DNA from: Fomes fomentarius
Lineage: Eukaryota; Basidiomycota; Agaricomycetes; Polyporales; Polyporaceae
Assembly: GCA_022606135.1 (NCBI GenBank)
Contig: JABYQN010000012.1
Coordinates: 930,001-994,000, forward strand
Length of the DNA stretch: 64,000 nt
Direction: 5' to 3'
Each line of letters starts with the position of its first letter. Within the stretch, counting starts at the first letter, position 1. This document shows positions 1 to 10,525 of this stretch, piece by piece. Below the pieces are notes generated by a model. That model searched no databases, was not told the origin of the DNA, and saw only the letters and a program-made list of their open reading frames with translations. The translations under genes were made by a program, and so were the position numbers.

Positions 1-467
1 TAGGAGCGGAGCCGCGACATTCACCAGTACAAGTAGTTACAATTCGATCGCTATTCTGGGCTTTGACCAGGCATCGCGGCGACGGTCAGACACATGGACA
101 TCGAAGCTTGACGAGAACAGTGATCGGAGAAGGATCGAGCTTCAAGACGCTAGGAAACAGCCATATTCACAAGTTCGAAACCTTCCTGAGCCCCGCTGAT
201 ATCAGGGGTTCCATGTTGTTAAGGTCGCCCGTTACTTTGGTGGTGTCGACTCGGACCATAGGGCAAGCGAGAGAGCACGGCGGAGACGTCTGAGAACACA
301 ACAAGATGTGATGCGATTAAACCAGCGAACGCGCTGTACAGTGAGGATATACGGTGAAGTCCAAGACAGTCCAAGCAGAGCACTCACAACAAGTCCTATC
401 ATCTCCACTCTGGTCATCTCCCCTCCCTCTAACACAACCCCACGTCTCGAACCCGAACATCCACACT
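1..467. other. 3' flank of GH16 gene, no gene seen
   Basis: This stretch lies downstream of the first GH16 stop codon. The short open frames here overlap one another, show no recognisable domain and look like chance frames. I see no repeat or RNA gene. Confidence 0.5.
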
Positions 468-2070
468 CTACATCAACGCCCAAGCGAAAGCTGCAACGAA
501 CGAGGCGCCAACGACCGTCACACCGACAATCTTCGCAGACACCGCACCGTTCCCGCCTCCACTGCCACTTCCACTACCACTATCGCTGCCGTTTGTGTTC
601 GCATTCCCGCCTCCGGACGTCGGCACGCCGGTGGCAGCGATGAGGGTGGTGCTGCCGCCTGGAGCGATGGACGGCTCGAAGGCGACGTCGTCGAGCGAGA
701 AGACCTTGACGTAGTTGATATCAAAGAACGCGTCGCCGTAGTTCGTGCCTGTGCCGTTCACGTTCTCGATGTACTGCAAGAGCTATGTCAGCATTCCGAT
801 TGAAGAGGTGAGAGGTGAAAGAGGGGCCGAGAGACGTACGCAGGTGTTGGGGTCGGCAGTCACGCCTGGCTTCCCGCAGGTCGACTGGTATACGTCCGGC
901 TGGCCAGCGCTAGAAAAGAGAAAGTGAATCAATACGTGTATCTTGAGAACGAGTAAGAGACAGGACACACAAGTCACCGCATAGCGTAACGTCGATGACA
1001 AGCTGCTGCGGGGTGAAGAAGTTCGAGACGTTGCAGGAGGAGGCAGGCCATGCTGCGGACGGGGTGCCCCAAGACGAGGGGTCGATGGAGTTCGTCGCGC
1101 TCGTCACGTCGGACGGCACGTTCTTCCTCTGCACCAAGTTCAAGGAACATGTTTAGTATGGGCAGATATATAGCATATAATCGAGGTTACTTACGCTCCA
1201 GAACCAAACGCTACATTGGAGACCCTAAATCAGTGATGTTGCTGCGAGCAAGGATGTTTCCACTCACAAGATACCAGTAGTGTCGAACTGAGTGGCCCAA
1301 ACGCCTCCACCCGCCGTGGCGAAATTCGCCCCAACGCTGTTGTCCTGACTCTCCACAACGGCGCATCCGACGCGAGAGTTCGTCCCGGCAGAGCAGTCTG
1401 CCCCCTTGACCTTACCCAATTGCTGGACGTCCGATGGCTGTGAGCACCCCTGCAACGTGTGAAGCGCCATCTGGTTGTTCTGCGCAAGGTTGACGGTCTC
1501 CAAGATGTCAATCTCGCCTCCGTTCGGCCAGTTCGGGCCGCGCGTCCAAAATGCCGGCCAGACCGAGCATCCAAACGGAATGTGGTTCGCGTCGAAGATG
1601 AACACACTTCCAACGGGAAAGTAGTCGTGCGTGCTTATCAGGATCTGTACGAGAAACGATTCAGTATATACCCATATACATTTCTGGGATACCCAAGGAT
1701 GGCGTACTGAGTCGCGTTTCTGCTGGTCTGTGACGACGGTGGCGTTCGGGAGGTTGGTCGTGTCGTCGACCTTGATGATCACGTGGCCGTCACTATTGAG
1801 GGATGTGAGACCGGCAGTCGTTGATGCTGACTGATTCAACCAGTTCACAGCACCTGTACAGAGGCAATTCTGGTTTGAATACAAGGAGTTGCGACAAGGA
1901 TGTGAAGCGAGGAAACACGCACCGTTCGTAGTGTTGTCGAAACCATCTGCAAAGTCCCACCCGTCGAAGAAGTTTTGACCTTGGTATGCCTTGAGGAGGT
2001 TGTAGGTCGCCGCGAATGCAGGCGATGATGCTAGTAGGAGGGTATATGCGACAGCTCGGGGGGTATGCAT
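468..2070 (-). CDS. GH16 endo-beta-1,3(4)-glucanase (laminarinase-like), GPI-like tail
   Basis: A secreted glycoside hydrolase family 16 enzyme, expected to cleave beta-1,3 or mixed-linked glucans. The ATG at 2070 opens a signal peptide (MHTPRAVAYTLLLASSPAFA). The catalytic motif GGEIDILETVN at about residues 140-150 keeps the E-x-D-x-x-E triad. The downstream blocks WPASSC, FFTPQQLVIDVTLCGD and YGDAFFDINYVKVF are typical of basidiomycete GH16 proteins. After a Gly/Ser-rich linker the protein ends in a hydrophobic tail (VGVTVVGASFVAAFAWALM), which suggests a GPI anchor. At least five short introns break the gene, and one separates a 16-nt micro-exon at 1195-1210. A paralogue follows in tandem. 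The family is clear; the exact substrate is inferred. Confidence 0.9.
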
Positions 2071-2292
2071 CGTGTGTGAATACAAAGAACGGGGAGAGTG
2101 CTGTTCAGAGACTATATCCGTGGACGGCACTTGGCGCTCGAGAATGCGTTCCCTCGAGACGAACACTAGATCTTTTGACTGCGGTCTTGTCGTCGTCGCG
2201 GAATGTTAGCAAAGACGGAGGGAGTCGACGAGTATGAGACGGGGAGATGGTGTAAGAAAAGCTGGCCTGCAGCTGAACACGACGGCGAGGGG

Positions 2293-2305
2293 AGTTATAT
2301 ACTGT
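2293..2305 (-). promoter_or_regulatory. Candidate TATA box of first GH16 gene
   Basis: On the minus strand this reads cagtatataactcc, about 225 bp upstream of the GH16 start at 2070. A pyrimidine-rich stretch (cttttcttacaccatctccc) lies between it and the ATG, as is common at fungal transcription starts. The assignment rests on motif and position only. Confidence 0.4.
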
Positions 2306-3349
2306 AAGGCGCAGTAGTGTCAGAAGCAGGCGTGTGCTGAGAACCTCGCCAATGCCCGCTCTCCTTATGTGACATTCATGGGAACGTACTACGCGACGCC
2401 ATAAATAGACCATCAGCGCTTCCCCTGAGTGTGGGCGCCAATACATTGTTGTATTGTGAACCCTACCAGTGCAGAGATGATCGCGCACACCTTCATGGCA
2501 GATACCCCAAGTAGAATACTTTCGAAAGCAAGCCTAACAGTCATTGTATTCAGCCAGATGCGCAACAGTACAAGTCGTATACTATCATGATGTCAGAATA
2601 TGCCAGCCGCCAGTGCCTCGGTAGCTATGTGGCTGTGATCTACTTCCAAGAATAAGCCGAATCCCTGGTGGCTGAACTTAAACATTACCTACTCAAAGGC
2701 GAATACACTGCATGGTTCTGCTCTTTCTCACTTACATAACGACTGCATGCAAGTGCCTGCATGAGTATTGGAGCCAAAGTTTCGAATTGATTTTCACGGA
2801 TCTCGTATCACCGGCGTGTCGCCACGGCTAAGCGAAAGTGGAGCTACCCTCGTTCCATAGCGTTGGCAACAGGCTTGCAGGTCACTCACCCGGACTATAT
2901 ATGCCACAGCAAGCCGCAGGGCATACCGAAGCATAGCATCGTGAGAGCTCCAATGATATATGCGGAGGATCATCACCAGTGGCCGCAGCCTGAGACCGGT
3001 GTAAGGCTCAGGGTTTGAAATGTAGTTTCGAGAAGAAACTCCAACGGCCGAGGAGTATCACGAATACAAGTACCGAGTTGGTGACAAGTACGGAGATCTG
3101 TCCAGAATTTGCTCTATGGCCGGTGACGGATTGGAACGTAACGTGCGAAGCTCCCTACTGCGGTATGGCATGCGCTTACTAAATCAAAAATGAGGCCCTA
3201 CAACCAAAACCAACCATTATATTCCCCATCAGCCTGAGGGCGGTGGAGCCAAGATAGTCTCCACATTGACGTCCCAAGAAACGTGACAACCAAGTGCATT
3301 CCTAGTGTCCGTAGACCCACCTCCGAGCAAGTTTGTCTCTCTGTCCGAG
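2306..3349. other. Spacer between the two GH16 genes
   Basis: About 1 kb that contains the distal promoter of the first GH16 gene and the 3' flank of the second. No open frame with a recognisable domain, no RNA gene and no repeat was seen. Confidence 0.5.
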
Positions 3350-5007
3350 TTACATTCCCATCAGTGTCGCCACAATTCGAAATGCGGCAACGAGAGCGGT
3401 CACACGCAGGCCAGAGACAATGCCAAAACGCAAGGCAGAGTTCGTGGCCCCAGAGCTCGGACCCCCGGTCGGCGCCGACACGCTCGTGCTCCTGGCGAGG
3501 GCTGTGCCGGAGCTGACGGAGGAGGATGCATCCGACGTGGAGGTATCACTGTTGCTGAGGGAGAACACCTTGATGGAGCTGATCTCGAAGTATGCCTCGG
3601 CATAGTTCGAGCCGTCTCCATCGACGTTGTCCGTGTACTGCGGGAACCCAGCATGCCGTGAGCAGAAGCTTTAGAGAGACATTGCTTTGTGCAAAGTAGT
3701 AGAGACGTACGCAAGTGTTGGCAGCGACGTCCGCGGGCGGGGTCGAGGTACATCCAGATTGGCTGTAGACTGTTGGTTCTCCAGCACTATATACGAGAAG
3801 GATACACAGTTGAGATCATTAGAGACGCATTTTTCAAAGTAGTAGGGGTCTAGGACGTACAAATCGCCACAAAGAGTAATGTCAATGACAAGCTGCTGGG
3901 GCTTGAAGAATTTGCCGATGTCGCAGGATGAAGACGGCCACGCTGCCACTGGGGTACCCCACTTCGACGACGGCTCAACCGAGCTTTTGGCGTTTGTCAC
4001 ATCGTCGGGCACATCCTTTCTCTGAAGGACAGAAGAGGGCGTATGTCAACGCAAGGGTCATACAATCTCGTTACGATCCACTCACGCTCCAGAACCACAT
4101 GCTGCGCCAACAGCGAACACGCCACAACAAACACACAAAGTCAGCCAACATGCTCGAAAATAACACACAACGTTAACGCACAAGATCCCGGACGCGTCAA
4201 TTTGCGCCGCCCATACACCACCACCCGCCGCGTTCAGGCCCTTCCCAAAACTGTCCGCAAGCTTGTCCTCAACCGTGCACCCGGTAGCCGAGTCGGGGCC
4301 CGCTGAACAGTCCGCGCCGACCGTCGTCCCCCGTTGTTGGGCGCCGTTCTGATGCGTGCACCCAGGATCGGTGTGTATCGTCATACGGTTGGTGGACATC
4401 AGGTTCACGCCCTCGATGATATCGATCTCGCCACCGTGCGGCCAGTCTTGAGCCCTGGTCCATAACGCCGGCCAGACCGAGCACCCTGCGGGTACATGCA
4501 CGGCGTCGAAGACGATGACGCTCCCTATCGGGTAGAACGCCTGCGAGCTGAGCAGAACCTGAGGAGATCACCGTCATAGGTGTGAGAATGGCTGTGAGAA
4601 TGGCTGATTGAAATGAGCTGCGACTACCGGTAGAAGTACGTACAGAGTTGCGCTTGAGCTGGTGCTCGAAGTCTCCTGGGGCCGCCGGGGGAAGGTTCGT
4701 CTTGTCGTCGACCTTGATGACCGCGTTGCCTTTGCTGTTGACAGCAACGAGGCCGCTCGTATTAGCTGGGGATTGGCCGAGCCAGTTCACGGCCCCTGGA
4801 AGACCGATAGTGACATACTCAGCTCAAGGCACTGGACCAGGTAACATTTGACAGACCATGAGTTGTACTATCGTAGCCATCTTTGTTACCGTAGTCCCAT
4901 TTGGTGAAAAAGTCGAGACCAGAGTACTCGTCTACGAGGTCGTAGGCGGATAATACCGGTGAGACCATGAACAAGACGATCGGAGCGAAGCTGGCAAGTG
5001 GACGCAT
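3350..5007 (-). CDS. GH16 endo-beta-1,3(4)-glucanase, second paralogue, GPI-like tail
   Basis: A paralogue of the upstream-numbered GH16 gene, with the same exon layout. The ATG at 5007 starts a signal peptide (MRPLASFAPIVLFMVSPVLS), followed by YDLVDEYSGLDFFTKWDY. The active-site motif GGEIDIIEGVNL is intact. Later blocks are WSRKDVPDDVTNAK, WPSSSCDIGKFFKPQQL and VIDITLCGD. The C-terminus is Ser/Thr-rich and ends in a hydrophobic segment (ALVAAFRIVATLMGM), again suggesting a GPI-anchored product. It shares the 16-nt micro-exon (4086-4101). The two copies are clearly diverged in protein sequence, so the tandem duplication is not recent. Confidence 0.9.
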
Positions 5008-5906
5008 CGTGGAGAACACGGCCCCCTCAGGATGAGGCCGGTGCTGGTGGATGGTGATGTTTTCAGCGAGAGTGATTATGGCTGGTAAAGGCCTTGAACA
5101 CACGGTGGTGTATACATAGATGAACGAGTCCGACGCAAGCCGGCGCTGTTAGTATGTAAGTTCGAGTCAGATAGAAGGCTGATGCGATCTGTCAGTGTAT
5201 GCTCATCCGCAGGGGCGCCCCGGGATGGTTCTTGATGGTGATACCTCGCCTAACGTTGGAGGCACGCATCGTGAACTTTACCTGACGAAGAGTAATGGAA
5301 AGACGTACCTCTTGATCAAGAACGTTCATGGTTCCGAGTGCGGTTCCACGACCACCTAATTTCTGGCACTATCGCGGGGCGCACAGCCTTTAAACGGCAG
5401 CCACTGAGCCCTGAGCCCTGAAACTGACTCGTGCATATGCATATTCGAGCTACAGGAAACAGGGCGTCAGACCTGGGAACAACGTGGCTTTCTAGCGCAC
5501 CTTCTTCCCGCGTGAGAGCACAGGCTGCTGACTTTCACTCACGGCATCTCTATCCCCGACAGCTAGTAGGTTGAGGTAAACAGAACCAAATGAAACTCCG
5601 GCTGTTGTACGTGGGATGACAATATGCGAACGTGTTCCAATGCATTGATTTGAGTACAACAAGGTCTCTGGACCCAAAGCTAAGGCCATTCGGAACGTCA
5701 TTACTGTCCTCGGGTCAGCGAGTAGGTTTGTCAACAACGAGACGCTACTTACTCGTAAGTCCATGCAAATCATTGACCTGGGTCAAGGTGAGCATTCGTG
5801 AGATCCAATGCCATGACAACTTTCCGATATAGTAGCGGGAGGGTTACATGATGGTTCGTGGTGTATTCCATTGGTTTCAAATAACCGAACCCAACTGAGT
5901 TAGAAC
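5008..5906. other. Intergenic region upstream of second GH16 gene
   Basis: This holds the promoter side of the second GH16 gene and the 3' flank of the DUF202 gene. A frame of about 90 codons at 5492-5773 (minus) has no recognisable domain and no supporting context. I found no repeat. Confidence 0.4.
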
Positions 5907-6539
5907 TTAGAGCTTGAAAATCAGAACCAGCAGACTGATCTCCACTGCGAATATCACAAGAGACAACAGTGCAACGATCCACCCCGCGGTGACGTAGGGT
6001 CGTCCGAAATTGCGCTTGCCCGTCTGTCCAACGGTTTTGACAGCGTGCTGGAACAGAGTGGAATTCTTGTGCATGTCTGCGAAATCGTGCCGCGAGTGTC
6101 GCTGACGAAAAAACGTTATGACAAAGAGCATTCCTGCGAGCACCGTATACAAGACCCCGACTTCGTGCGTCGTCAGTAGAAGTCTCGCAAAGTGCTTAGC
6201 TGAATTCCTGGCTCACTTCGAAAGAACCGGCGATCAAAAAGCCGCAAGATTGTGAGCGCATATCCTAGATTGCTGATAGCGGTGCGACCGTATGCGCCGT
6301 CAAACGTCCTGGATCGAGCGCGAAGCTCGACTACGCCTCAACCGTGAGCGCCGTCTAGAAACTATACAGAGTCACTTGACAGTTGGCACATACCAAGCTC
6401 GTTCACATCTTCAGGACAAAAGGACTTGGAACGATGTCCACTTGTTCACCTGCCGTGAGCATGGTGATGGTGGGCACTGACTGGGTACATACCGATAGAA
6501 GTAGCGGGGCTGCTCGGGAGGGTTTGCGCCACTAATCAT
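5907..6539 (-). CDS. DUF202-family small membrane protein
   Basis: A protein of about 154 residues from four exons. Exon 1 starts at 6539 (MISGANPPEQPRYFYR). Exon 2 encodes a segment ending EDVNEL. Exon 3 starts near 6330 and carries ELRARSRTFDGAYGRTAI. Exon 4 carries two hydrophobic segments, VLYTVLAGMLFVITFF and WIVALLSLVIFAVEISLLVL. The R-x-R-T-F-x-G-A-Y-x-R-T block before the first membrane helix and the three-helix layout match fungal DUF202 proteins of the YidH-like type. The molecular role is unknown; a vacuolar or plasma-membrane location is only inferred. Exon phases agree at every junction I chose, which supports the model. Confidence 0.7.
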
Positions 6540-6788
6540 AATCCCTCACGTTCGAAGCCAAAGAGTGGTTAATCCTATGTCTGCGACCTGAAGCTGGTGT
6601 GGAGGATGCGCAAGAGCTGAGCACTGAGAAGAGCGCCCACAACAACGTGGCAAGAAAGGGAGGCGCCCGCCAGTTGTCTCGACAGAGATTCCATAATTTC
6701 CATTGCAAGCTGTCTCCAGCCATTTCTCGTCCAGTTCTCACTGCTTCATTTTTCGTCATCTGGCAAAGCGTAGGGAGGGAGCGCATAA

Positions 6789-8169
6789 ATGGTGCTGTGT
6801 GTGGGCTACATGGGCCGCCTCGGTCTGCGGTGCGTACGGACGTCCTCACTGATACCACAAACTCTTATACCATTGCTCGTGCCGCAGAGCAGCACGACCT
6901 GTGCTGAACACCTCGTCAACAAGGCTATTGTGTACGGCTACTTCTCAGGTAAGCTTATTGATACCCCTTGGTTATCCCTGCTGAAATACCCAGCAGAGTT
7001 CCAGGCTCGTACTCGCCCGGCAAGAGCTGCGTAGCGTACAGCTTGGTCCGCGGTCTTTCTGGAGTTGGTCAAAGCCCACAACACCTGCACCCGCGAAGCT
7101 AGAGCCAGTAGCGGAAGAAGCGGCTCCTGCCCCTGAGCCCGTCCCTGCTGAGTCCTCGAGCGCGTTGGACGCTGCCTCTGCCGCAACACCAGATATAGCG
7201 CTTCCTCCCGTCTCCCCAATTCCGACAGAATCACTCCCTGTGGACGTCATCGCCTCAATACCGTCTCCCTTAAACTACGGCGACTTTGCCGCGCTTGGTC
7301 TCGCTGGATGGACACCCGCAGGGATCTGTCGGTGGACGATGGAGCTCATCAACGTCTCGACAGGCATGCCCTGGTTCTGGACAATCGTCACCGCAACCGT
7401 TCTCTCGCGCGTTGTCCTCTTCCCCTTCACCGTCAAGCAGATGCAGAGCACTGCTGCGCTTGCCCCATACCAGGCCGACATCGCCGCGATTCGAGACGAG
7501 ATGGCCGCCGCGAACGCGAAGAAGGACATGCTCGCGATGCAGCGTGCCGCGCTCAAGCAGAAAGTGATCTACGAGAAGGCGGGTGTCAGCCTGGGTGGAA
7601 TGGCTCTCGCGCCGTTCATCCAGTTGCCCGTGACGTTGGGCATGTTCTTCGGCATGAAGAAGATGTGTGACCTGCCTCTCGAGCAGCTGAAGTATAGCGG
7701 CTTTGAGTGGATACCCGATTTGACTGTGACGGACCCGACATGGACACTCCCCATCATCGCGACGGTTCTTATGAACGTCCAGATCTCGGTACGTCCAGCG
7801 CTGTGTCCGTGTCTGTTGGGTATCACTCAGTAGCTATGAATTGCCTCACAGGTGTCGATGCGCGACTTGGTCGGCTCAACCCCACAGATGGGCCATATCA
7901 TGAATCTACTGCGTATCCTTACGGGTGCCTCTGTGTTCCTCATGGCCAACCTCTCCAACGGTCTCCTTGTCTACCTCACGACGAGTATCGTTGCTATGAC
8001 TGCACAGAGTCTCATCCTGCGTTCACCGGCCGTCCGCCGTGCGTTCCGCATCCCGCTTATCCCCAAGAATTTGCGCAGCACCCCACCATCTATGCGCGAG
8101 TCGTTCGTGTACGCACGGAAGTGGTTGCACGACAAGATGGAGGAGGCGCGTGTTGCCAACAGGCGATGA
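6789..8169 (+). CDS. OXA1: Mitochondrial inner-membrane insertase Oxa1
   Basis: An Oxa1/YidC/Alb3 family insertase that places proteins from the matrix side into the mitochondrial inner membrane. Exon 1 (6789-6828) and exon 2 (from 6886) encode an Arg-rich, acid-free presequence; MGRLGLRRAARPVLN, from the ATG at 6810, is an alternative and more typical start. Exon 3 runs to 7788 and exon 4 from 7852 to the TGA at 8167. A Pro/Ala/Glu-rich linker leads to the conserved core: GMPWFWTIVTATVLSRVVLFP, then a coiled segment rich in Lys and Gln, then APFIQLPVTLGMFFGMKKM and the final helices ASVFLMANLSNGLLVYL and VAMTAQSLILR. The basic C-terminal tail would face the matrix ribosome. The introns are about 44-63 bp and keep phase. 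Confidence 0.92.
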
Positions 8170-8569
8170 CCATGGGCAGTGGTGAGAGAATGAGAGGGGG
8201 TCTCATGGGCGAAAGTATCATAGTGCATGATCTAATGTCGGTAAAATAGCTTATTACTGATAGACGACCTCTTCTCCTCGTATCTCACGCTCGCTTCCAA
8301 GGCGACTTGAGAGTCTAGGAGCAGAGTGCAAGAATAGCATCGACAGTGTGCTAAGTATACAGTGCGACTAGTGGACGGACCCTAGGTGTCGAGAGCATAG
8401 AGTACGTGCTCTACAATATGACAAGGACTGGGCAGAGAGACAAGTGGATCTGGAGAAACGCCTCGAGGCGAGAGCACAGAGCACAAATAAGAGCACAACG
8501 CTGACGGATAAGTCGGACGTACGACAGGTTCAGCTACGACACTCTGCACATACTCGGGGTAAGCTCACT
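8170..8569. other. Convergent intergenic region
   Basis: About 400 bp between the 3' ends of the Oxa1 gene (plus) and the TPR-J gene (minus). It would contain both 3' UTRs. No further feature was seen. Confidence 0.5.
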
Positions 8570-10525
8570 TTAGAATGGATATCCTCCTCCTCCTCCTCTC
8601 GAGTATCCGCTGCTGTAGCCTCCAAAACCGCCGCCACCAAACGATGAGAATCCGGCTGGGCCCCTGGCACCGAAGCCAGCACCGTGGAACTGGGCGAAGA
8701 GCTCCGAAAGGTCGACACCGGGGCCCATCCCGTTGCCCATCCCTTCATCGTCGTCCTCGCCCAGGTCGTACCGCTGACGCTTCTGAGGATCTGACAGGAC
8801 ACCGTGTGCCTCGACAACGAGCTTGAACTTCTCCTCGTCTCCACCCTGGAATGCGCGCAGATTCATATGATGATGAATGAGGAAGTGATGACGTTAAGAC
8901 GCACCTTGTCTGGATGGTGCTTCAGAGATTCTCTCCTGTACGCTTTGCGGACCTCCGCATCTGTGCAGTCCCGCTCAACACCGAGGATCTTGTAGTAGTC
9001 CTTTGTCTTGCTGCGCTTCAACGCCACCTCGGCCTTCTTGAGCTCGCTCTTCAGTGCACGCACGTCTGCGTCGCAGTTCTCGAAGCCAGCCTGCTCAATG
9101 GCAGATTTGAAATCCGCAATCGAGGCGTCGTAATTCTCCATATGAAGGTGTATGCGCGCACGCGTGCGCAGCGCCTTGAACGACGTCGGGTTGAGCAGCA
9201 GAGATGCTTCGGTGTCCGCAAGCGCGTCTTCGTACCGCCCGAGCTTCACGAGAGTGGTTGCACGATTCGACAGCAGCATGGCGCGAATCTGTCCACCCTC
9301 CCCTTCCGCCTCGTCAGAACCAATCCGATCGATTGCCTCACCGTACTTGTCCGCGGCCTCGCTGAGCTTTCCGGTCTTGAAGGCCACGTTCCCCTCTTCT
9401 TTCAACCGTTCAACATCCTTTATTCGCTTCCGCAACTTCATCGCCGTCTCGTGCCCAGGATCTAACCGCAGTGCAGATTGCACGTGTTGTGTCGCCTGAG
9501 CGGTCTTCGCCGTCAAGAACAAGAGCAGTCCGCGAACAGTCATCACGTCGGGAGAGTTGGGGTCTGAGCGCAGTGCATCGCTGTACGTATACCAATCGCC
9601 GTTGAGGCCGGGCACAAAGAAGGCTATGGTGGAGGTACTCACTTTGCCGCTAAGCTCGCCGCGTCCCAGTTCTTCTTCGCAATCTCCAACTCTATTCTCC
9701 ACAGCCGCCATTGAATGGGGATGTCGCCACCCTCGCCTTCGATCACCTGTATGCACTTGTCGAGTGCGAGCCGTGCCATCCCCCACTCCTTCCGGTCGCG
9801 TGCGCCCTCCAGATTGCGTAGATGGGCTTCAAGGTCCAATACCCGCTTCTGTAGTTGCAAAGCTGGGGCGTTTTTAGCATCGATCGCAAGCACAGCGCGA
9901 AGGGTTGACAAAGCAGGAGCAGTCGATCCGGTTGATAGTTGGCAGCGAGCGAGACGAACAAGGGTCTTGGCTTGGGGAGCATCAGCTTGCAATGTAGCAG
10001 CTTGTTGGCAATCAACTAGAGCAGGCTTGAAGCGCTTCAGGGCCATGTACGCTGCAGCGCGATTTGTCCAGAACGTCGGTTCGGCAGGACGCAAGTCTAC
10101 AGGGTGAATGGCGTGAACACCGTGCACCCCCTTTGGGTCCGAGCAGGATGTTTGCATGAGTGGCACTGTGTAGACATACCGATGGCCCTGCTATACTGAT
10201 CTATAGCCTCCTGAAAACGCCCCGCCTTGAATGCGGTATTACCCTGCTCTTTGATCTTGTCGGCATCTGGCTCCTCCTCTGGCACCGGTCCCTCCGCATT
10301 CTCGGTTTCGGTCTCGTTAGAAACCTCGATGGGGTCCTGCTCGACTTCCATTTCCTTCTCATAACTGGACCGGTGATCAGTGAATTGAATGAAGAAAGCC
10401 GTTCGCGGTAAGCGATATCGAAGATGGGATACATACTGCTCAGTGGAGGTGGTCGCGTCGCCGTTTGTAGCGGCTTTGGCTGCCTGTTGTCTCTTCTTTG
10501 CCTGCCTGTTCTTTTTGTTCGTCAT
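8570..10525 (-). CDS. TPR-J-domain co-chaperone (DNAJC7/Tpr2-like)
   Basis: A co-chaperone expected to link Hsp70 and Hsp90. The ATG at 10525 begins a basic N-terminus (MTNKKNRQAKKRQQAAK), followed by an acidic segment. Tetratricopeptide repeats run through the middle: ADKIKEQGNTAFKAGRFQEA, TFWTNRAAAYMALKRFKPAL, later VERLKEEGNVAFKTGKLSEA and AMLLSNRATTLVKLGRYEDA. A J domain lies near the C-terminus, with YYKILGVERDCTDAEVRKAY and the essential HPD (KHHPDK) that stimulates Hsp70 ATPase. An intron at about 8865-8903 splits the J domain. The protein ends in a Gly/Phe/Tyr-rich tail (FGGYSSGYSRGGGGGYPF). Several 50-65 bp introns are present. An upstream in-frame ATG at 10567 is possible; the basic start is preferred. 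Confidence 0.9.
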
